This document shows positions 19,605-22,500 of a stretch of DNA of 22,500 nt, in pieces. The number at the start of each line of letters is the position of its first letter. Position 1 is the stretch's first letter. The DNA is from Actinidia chinensis (lineage: Eukaryota; Streptophyta; Magnoliopsida; Ericales; Actinidiaceae): contig VIGQ01000096.1 in assembly GCA_009663005.1 (NCBI GenBank), positions 55,001-77,500 of the forward strand, given 5' to 3'. The position numbers and the translations under genes are program-made. Under the pieces are notes generated by a model. The model did not search any database. It saw nothing but the letters and a program-made list of their open reading frames with translations, and was not told the DNA's origin.

Positions 19605-19995
19605 CAAATAAATCTTATAATTTTAATTGCAATAAACTACACCCTTCAACTTTCATGAAAGATAATTTTTATTTTATATCCTTCAATTTTTATTTAGATC
19701 TTACTTTCGTCTCTCACGTTTTAATTTAAACATATTTAACCTTAAATTTTAGAGACGGTTACAAAATAGATCTCCTCCGTCCACTCCATGATAATCTGTG
19801 GATAAAAATAACCATGTGCCATTGCCACATGACCTATACAAAAGACACAAATAATTTTTGAGATTTATTATTTAAAAATTCAAAAATAAACCAAAGCAAC
19901 TTATGTGTGGCACATCCATAAATTTTAAAGAATATGGGTAGAGGGTCTATATTGCAATTATTTTAAAATTAAACTTTAATGTGTTCAAATTAAAT
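19605..19995. mobile_element. Inverted-repeat candidate (AATTGCAATA ends)
   Basis: AATTGCAATA-ACTA-ACCCT at 19625-19645 is inverted at 19942-19959, with further A/T-rich similarity outside. An internal CCATGTGCC...CCACATG motif (about 19812-19832) can pair with itself. Non-coding. This is a plausible degenerate MITE, boundaries uncertain. Confidence 0.35.
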
Positions 19996-20068
19996 CAAAG
20001 AGACGAAGTGAAGTTTGGGTGAAGTTAGAATGCATAAAATAAAAATTGTCCTCCTTTTTTATATAAGC

Positions 20069-20398
20069 CTGCTCCAGTTAGCTAAAAAATTTATTTTTTA
20101 TATTTTGATTTAAAATAAGTAACGTGAAACAAAAAAAACAATAATTTTGTTGTGTGGTATAATTAAAAGTTAAAGTAGTTTTTTGTAACCATTTTATGTG
20201 CTTCGGGATGTAAAATAATTTTTTGTTCTTTGCAATGCCATTTTATCTTTTTGCCCCTGTTGTGAAAAACTCAAGGCCAAATAGGGGCAGTATAAAAAAT
20301 TATTTTCCAAAACTATAAAACACATGCCAAATGGGCAAAAACCACTATATTTTAATATAAAAAAATCTGCTAAAAAAATTTAGGCCAAACGGAACCTA
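20069..20398. mobile_element. Inverted-repeat candidate (weak)
   Basis: CTCCAGTTAGCTAAAAAATTT (near 20073) resembles the complement of AAATTTAGGCCAAACGGAACC (20378-20398), and the next A/T-rich bases are also complementary. No target duplication seen. Non-coding interior. Confidence 0.3.
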
Positions 20399-20399
20399 T

Positions 20400-21289
20400 G
20401 CCTATCATTCAACCAAAATAGTAGTATGTCATGGATTTGCACATCGGTAAAAAATTTGAATCCATAAGTTAGATATTGAGTACGATTCACCCATATCTAA
20501 AAGACTCATCCCACCAACTTTAGTACTAATATTCGGATGACTCCACTTAGCTCGAGTATGAAAGTCAAAATCTTACCTCTGAACTAACAACCGCAGGAAC
20601 TTTCAATTGTATACTAAACCTCTTTTGTTTTTATTGAAAATGGGTTCGCTTAACCACTATTCAGCACTCATTGGACGGTGATTAATATTTTTTTTTATTA
20701 ATATGTTTTTATGTTTTTTTAATTCAATTATACCAATATTTATATATTTTTTACTAGAAAATATATAAAGAATTCCAAACTTTCGACTAAATGTCTCATA
20801 GGTTACAAATCTTCAGTTAAACACCTGGACATTAAGGTATATCAATAAGTAGATCATATGCTGAAAAGTTCATCGAAAAATGAATGAAAAGTCTATGTGG
20901 CACTTCGCTTAGCACACGATGATGCTAACTGAAAAACCTTAACGCTGTGGGAAGACCTAGATCTTGCCTTCTCAAATGCCACACTATTTTTAATTGGATC
21001 TATAATCACTAATTATACGATGATTAAGTATAAAATATCACTAACTTCATAATCTCTCCCACTTTAAATCATTAGAGTTTTCAAGTCAACACGTGCAGTC
21101 AACTAAGTGCTAATATGGATTGTTTTGTCCAATTTATAACTAAAATTGAATGAACAAGGTCTAATTGATCATGAATTTTTAAAATTCAAGTGTTTAATTG
21201 AACTTTTTAAAATTTAAATGTCTATAAAATATTTAATCAAAAAATTCTATTTTTTTTAATATTTTTTTAATAATTAACAGACTTTGCCT
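20400..21289. other. Intergenic, no gene recognised
   Basis: Moderate to AT-rich sequence without credible open frames. 20440-20600 reads like anonymous plant repeat DNA but I cannot assign it. Confidence 0.5.
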
Positions 21290-21297
21290 ATTAACCA

Positions 21298-21668
21298 TAG
21301 GGTTGTTCACAGGGCAAATCAGGTCGGGGTTGGGGGTCACCTTGACACCTGAACGGAACTGATCGGATTGAAAAAATTTGGCTCGAATTCGATCCAATAA
21401 ATGGTTGGATCGGATCGAATCGAGTGGAATTTGATCGGGTTAGGTCGGGTTGAATAAAAATTATGAATTTTAGTGTAATATTTTTATCAGGTTGGCCAGT
21501 CGGTTTGGACGATTTAATGGCCCGACCCCCGATCCGAATGTGGTCAGATTATTTACATTCCACCCGTATTCATCCATAAATTGAGCGAGTTTGATCGGTT
21601 TTGGATTGGTCCTCACGCAACAGATCGCATTGGAGCGCTGAACGGGGTGACAGAATGTGCACACCCTA
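21298..21668. mobile_element. hAT-type MITE with 8-bp target duplication
   Basis: A 371-bp element. The left end TAGGGTTGTTCAC (21298-21310) and the complement of the right end, TAGGGTGTGCAC (from 21668 inwards), are inverted repeats with one indel and one mismatch. The flanks ATTAACCA (21290-21297) and ATTAACCC (21669-21676) match at 7 of 8 bases, the target length typical of hAT elements. The interior is rich in GATCGG, TCGGGTT and GGTCGG motifs, usual for this class of plant MITE. No transposase is encoded. The 149-codon minus-strand open frame (21470-21919) starts outside and crosses the right boundary, so it is a chance frame. Confidence 0.8.
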
Positions 21669-21676
21669 ATTAACCC

Positions 21677-21960
21677 ACCATAGTGCCAGCAGTTTCGTGT
21701 GAAATAAATTCTATTTTCAGACCGAATTCGGTTGTCCACCGACCACGTGTGCGTGTACCAGCAGGAGCTGACCGGGGATTGGCGGTCGGACGAAGCTAGG
21801 AACGGATTCACTTGAAGAAGCAGAACTGAGCTATCACTTGTATATCTCTCAAAGCTCTGTGATGCTGTGGCACGGGTTTGGGGTGGGGCCGCAGTTTTCG
21901 CACTTGTGTGATTAATCACACTTTGCCCCCTATTAATTTGTAGAAGTATCCCAAATATTC
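21677..21960. other. GC-rich patch holding dispersed repeat copy 2
   Basis: Composition is well above the surroundings. It contains the repeat at 21727-21815 and a perfect 16-bp palindrome, GTGTGATTAATCACAC, at 21906-21921. TTTTCAG at 21714-21720 could be a splice acceptor, but no open reading frame continues plausibly after it. Confidence 0.4.
21727..21815 (+). repeat. GC-rich dispersed repeat, copy 2
   Basis: Shares GTTGTCCACCGACC, CGTGTGCGT, GACCGGGGATTG, CGGTCGGACGAAGCTAGG blocks with 19381-19470, in the same orientation about 2.34 kb away. Many substitutions and indels separate them. Family unknown. Confidence 0.6.
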
Positions 21961-22500
21961 AATTACTTAGGATTGTCTCCTTCAATAATTGAAATAGTAG
22001 ATATATGCTTCCACAACAATCCGTGGGCTGTTGTTGTAGGTTGTTTACAGCCAAAAGTTGAAAACTCCAGCAAACAAAAAGCACCGATGTTCCTTCCTTC
22101 AGAGATTAGAAGTTTTTATTTTAAGCTAGCTTTGAGAATAAGCTATAAACCAAAAATATAGCGACACCATAACATTAATTTATTATTTTATCCAAGTGAT
22201 AATCTCACTCTTCACCTCTAATCTTGTGATTTTTTTGTTATATCCATTAAAAAGTAAAACAAATGGAAGGAAAAAAAACTTGAAGTTGGCCGAAAAAAAA
22301 TATTATGTAATATTTGTTAACCTCACAATGTGAATCAAAGTATTACTAATGAAATTATTGGGACAATTGCGAATCTATTTTTAAATTTTCAAGGATTATA
22401 GTGTGATTTAAAAATTATACAAACTGAGTGTTGGAAAATGTGTTAGAAGTAAACAGAAATTCGCACAACAACATTGATATTAGGATGCTTATTTGTTTTT
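21961..22500. other. AT-rich intergenic, nothing recognised
   Basis: The 62-codon plus-strand frame at 21973-22161 has no known domain. No repeats or RNA genes seen up to the window end. Confidence 0.55.

Noticed and set aside
21470..21919. 149-codon minus-strand open frame, the longest in the window
   Set aside because: It runs across the right boundary and target duplication of the hAT MITE (21668), so it is a composite of MITE and flank. No domain is recognisable.
1..22500. CRISPR array, prophage or bacterial operon
   Set aside because: No regularly spaced identical repeats, no dense coding sequence and no bacterial translation signals. Composition and repeats are those of a plant nuclear genome.

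Overview
The window looks like nuclear intergenic DNA from a flowering plant, most likely a eudicot. It is very AT-rich and full of A/T runs. It carries several plant-type non-autonomous transposon families and a decayed piece of nuclear 25S rRNA gene. I find no convincing protein-coding gene. All open frames are short (149 codons at most), of low complexity or running through repeats, and none shows a domain I recognise. There is nothing bacterial or viral: no operons, no Shine-Dalgarno sites, no CRISPR array. The species cannot be named from the sequence.

Layout. 1-749 has no assignable feature. 750-1173 is a decayed Helitron-like repeat whose sister copy lies at about 13105-13536. 1251-2283 holds duplicated motifs that reappear inverted at the far side. 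2290-2760 is a GC-richer patch followed by a TATA-like site, and a second TATA-like site with a CT-rich leader is at 3533-3633. Two diverged direct repeats occupy 3915-4495. Two copies of one palindromic MITE family lie at 5020-5483 and 7020-7494; the second has TAA target duplications. Between them are a tandem repeat and a strongly strand-asymmetric G-rich tract. 7698-8220 is another direct duplication, and 9190-9673 is an element with inverted ends of about 65 bp.

The largest structure is a fold-back of about 1.35 kb at 10956-12309, which is almost entirely two inverted arms with little or no loop. Its left arm alone has gained about 90 bp of C-rich sequence, including a run of 29 C. A short tandem repeat follows it (12330-12474).

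The right part holds a GC-richer patch (15340-15790), the rearranged antisense 25S rRNA fragment (16778-17096), two Tourist-like MITE candidates (17415-17625 and 17946-18187), a short perfect hairpin (18540-18582), a pair of GC-rich dispersed repeats (19381-19470 and 21727-21815), two weaker inverted-repeat candidates, and a clean hAT-type MITE with an 8-bp target duplication (21298-21668).

No genes act together here. The story is one of repeated insertion and decay. The fold-back element, the MITE family with doubled ends and the rDNA fragment are the parts most worth a second look. All alignments were made by eye, so boundaries of degenerate elements are approximate.
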